Of a DNA stretch of 64,000 nt, positions 62,733 through 64,000 are shown one piece after another. Position 1 is the stretch's first letter; each line of letters opens with the position of its first letter. The translations under genes and the position numbers were made by a program. A model generated the notes under the pieces. It was not told the origin of the DNA. It saw only the letters and a list, made by a program, of their open reading frames with translations, and ran no database searches. Origin of the DNA: Anaerosporobacter mobilis DSM 15930 (GTDB lineage: Bacteria; Bacillota; Clostridia; Lachnospirales; Lachnospiraceae); NCBI RefSeq assembly GCF_900142955.1, contig NZ_FRCP01000024.1:1-64000 (forward strand). The letters are read 5' to 3'.

Positions 62733-63851
62733 ATGATTTTATCAAAATCCATAGACTTTCTGCTTGAAAATGCTGGCGATGTTATCAAATATCGCTTACA
62801 TAAAGAAATACTCAAAGATCTAAACAAAGTGGAAGAAGAAAATCTGCTTGAAAAGGTTTTTCAGACACCTTATTACAAACTTGTTGAAAGCTATGTAAAA
62901 CCAAATGGGTATATTGGTAGCGGTATGCATAGTTGGAGCAACTGGCGTGGCATGGTATTGCACGAAACACCGTTGCAGGACGGAGAGGCAGCAGCGCGGC
63001 TTTTATCAAACTATGCGATACCAAAGAACAAGCAAATCATAATAAATTTTATTGCAGCTCTTAGAAATGATGAAATACTAAAAGAGGAATTTTCTTATAT
63101 TTCACCTGAAATAGCTCGTTTTCGAGATAGATATTTAGGGATAAACAGTGGATATTCAATTTCATTGCTTAATTATACTTGTCAAGCACTTCTTGGATAT
63201 GGCGATGATGATGAGGTAAGAGCATTTACAGAAACCTCATATAATGCTTTTGAAAGCGTGTTACACATAAGCGCACTTTCGGATATTACAAAGACAAGAG
63301 CAAATTCGGGTAAAAAATATAACTACCCATATATTGAGCAAGATATGTATTTCCCTTGCCAGTATCACTTGGAAACCCTAGCACACACTACAACTTGGCG
63401 AAATGATAAACATATAGAAACAATAGCAAATGCAATTAATCATTTGTGTGAAATTATGGAAGATGATAATTTGTTGCATGTCAAAATTGGTAATAAGTAT
63501 TATGCTCCTTGCTGGGCTTATGTACGACCCTTCAAAGTATTCACGAATGAAGTGGCAACTGAGGTAGCTTTGCGAAAAACGCTTACTCACCTTGCTATGG
63601 TGGGTGGTGATAAGATTGATGTTGTTTGCCAGTCGGCTGATGTAGTCAAAACGGCACTTGAGAAAGATGGTGTTTTGCGTGTGAAATTTGATACTCCATA
63701 TCACAAGAAATGTTTTAAGCAAAACATGAGCATACCCAGTCCATACAGCGAAATATCACTTGAGACAAGCCATAAATCAGATATACAAATATGGTGCGAT
63801 TTAACTTTTTGGGCGGTGCAATTTTTACATATTCTCAACCGAGGATTATGA
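62733..63851 (+). CDS. Unknown helical protein, possible alpha/alpha-toroid
   Basis: The 372-residue protein is helical with aromatic segments (GMHSWSNWRGMVLHETPLQD near 66; YFPCQYHLETLAHTTTWR near 210) of the kind seen in prenyltransferase-like toroids. No named family recognised. AGGAGG precedes the ATG. There is no membrane segment. Confidence 0.6.
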   Translation: MILSKSIDFLLENAGDVIKYRLHKEILKDLNKVEEENLLEKVFQTPYYKLVESYVKPNGYIGSGMHSWSNWRGMVLHETPLQDGEAAARLLSNYAIPKNKQIIINFIAALRNDEILKEEFSYISPEIARFRDRYLGINSGYSISLLNYTCQALLGYGDDDEVRAFTETSYNAFESVLHISALSDITKTRANSGKKYNYPYIEQDMYFPCQYHLETLAHTTTWRNDKHIETIANAINHLCEIMEDDNLLHVKIGNKYYAPCWAYVRPFKVFTNEVATEVALRKTLTHLAMVGGDKIDVVCQSADVVKTALEKDGVLRVKFDTPYHKKCFKQNMSIPSPYSEISLETSHKSDIQIWCDLTFWAVQFLHILNRGL

Positions 63852-64000
63852 GGATACTATGAAGTTATCAACTTCAGTCTGCACTTATGGTGCAATATAG
63901 ATTTAATTGCTGAGTTCTTAGTGGATAGTAAGAGTAATTAATATAATTGAATTAAGTAAGCCTTTACTCTTGACTCTTCCTTTGGGGAATCCTTTATACT
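63852..64000. other. Right edge, no complete gene
   Basis: A GAGGAT site precedes ATG 63869, which opens only 13 codons (MKLSTSVCTYGAI) before TAG. It may be the broken start of a gene. Nothing else is seen before the window ends. Confidence 0.3.

Noticed and set aside
63869..63910. Short frame MKLSTSVCTYGAI at the right edge
   Set aside because: It stops after 13 codons; at most a broken gene start.
1..64000. CRISPR arrays, tRNA and rRNA genes
   Set aside because: I saw no regularly spaced short repeats with unique spacers, no tRNA-like cloverleaf and no rRNA sequence. The attachment repeats are too few and too far apart to be an array.

Overview
The window looks like a low-GC Gram-positive chromosome from the Lachnospirales (Clostridium/Lachnoclostridium type). 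The sequence is AT-rich, Shine-Dalgarno sites are strong, TTG and GTG starts are common, and the order rex - unknown - acpS - nnr - alr - mazF - CNNM transporter is a clostridial housekeeping block. This taxonomic call is inference from gene content, not from a search.

Region 1 (1-13 kb) has a complete ISL3-family insertion sequence, an ABC-F ATPase, an MgtC-like protein, the rex-acpS-nnr-alr-mazF block, a CNNM/CorC-type transporter and a two-subunit ThrE-type exporter. A 230-bp palindromic, MITE-like element follows. Region 2 (13-28 kb) holds metabolic and regulatory genes: two AraC regulators flanking a GH3 beta-glucosidase with reversed domain order, an aldo/keto reductase, a TetR-controlled acyltransferase/hydrolase group, a LytTR-DUF3021 pair, an SGNH hydrolase, unknown membrane proteins, and finally rlmH.

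Region 3 (28.5-61 kb) appears to be a composite genomic island in the 3' end of rlmH. The last codons of rlmH (Gly-Glu-Pro-Tyr-His-Lys-stop, core GAACCGTATCATAAATAA) recur at about 53.65, 56.72, 59.62 and, truncated, 60.97 kb. Each intact copy still encodes (G/S)-E-(P/L)-Y-H-K-stop. Three of the four downstream copies lie just upstream of, or next to, a terminator-like hairpin. This is the layout expected of SCC-like elements stacked at rlmH. The modules are: (1) 25 kb with an OLD-family nuclease, a type I restriction-modification locus with an interrupted tyrosine recombinase and four accessory genes, and a WYL-dynamin-HerA-nuclease-dynamin cluster; (2) a DUF262/DUF1524 (GmrSD-like) protein preceded by a structured non-coding region; (3) an HTH/zinc-ribbon regulator, an unknown 362-residue protein and a cysteine-rich protein; (4) a metallo-beta-lactamase-fold hydrolase. 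No intact integrase or large serine recombinase for the island is in the window.

Region 4 (61-64 kb) has a papain-like-fold protein, a relic of an element end, a DUF6273 (C-type-lectin-like) protein and an unknown helical protein.

The strongest candidate for an undescribed system is the 42.3-53.5 kb cluster. It has two dynamin-like GTPases with near-identical P-loop regions (one apparently soluble, one polytopic), two paralogous tail-anchored proteins, a HerA-type ATPase and a nuclease/YezG-like immunity pair, led by a WYL regulator with a consensus promoter. It resembles known dynamin-based anti-phage systems such as Eleos only in part.
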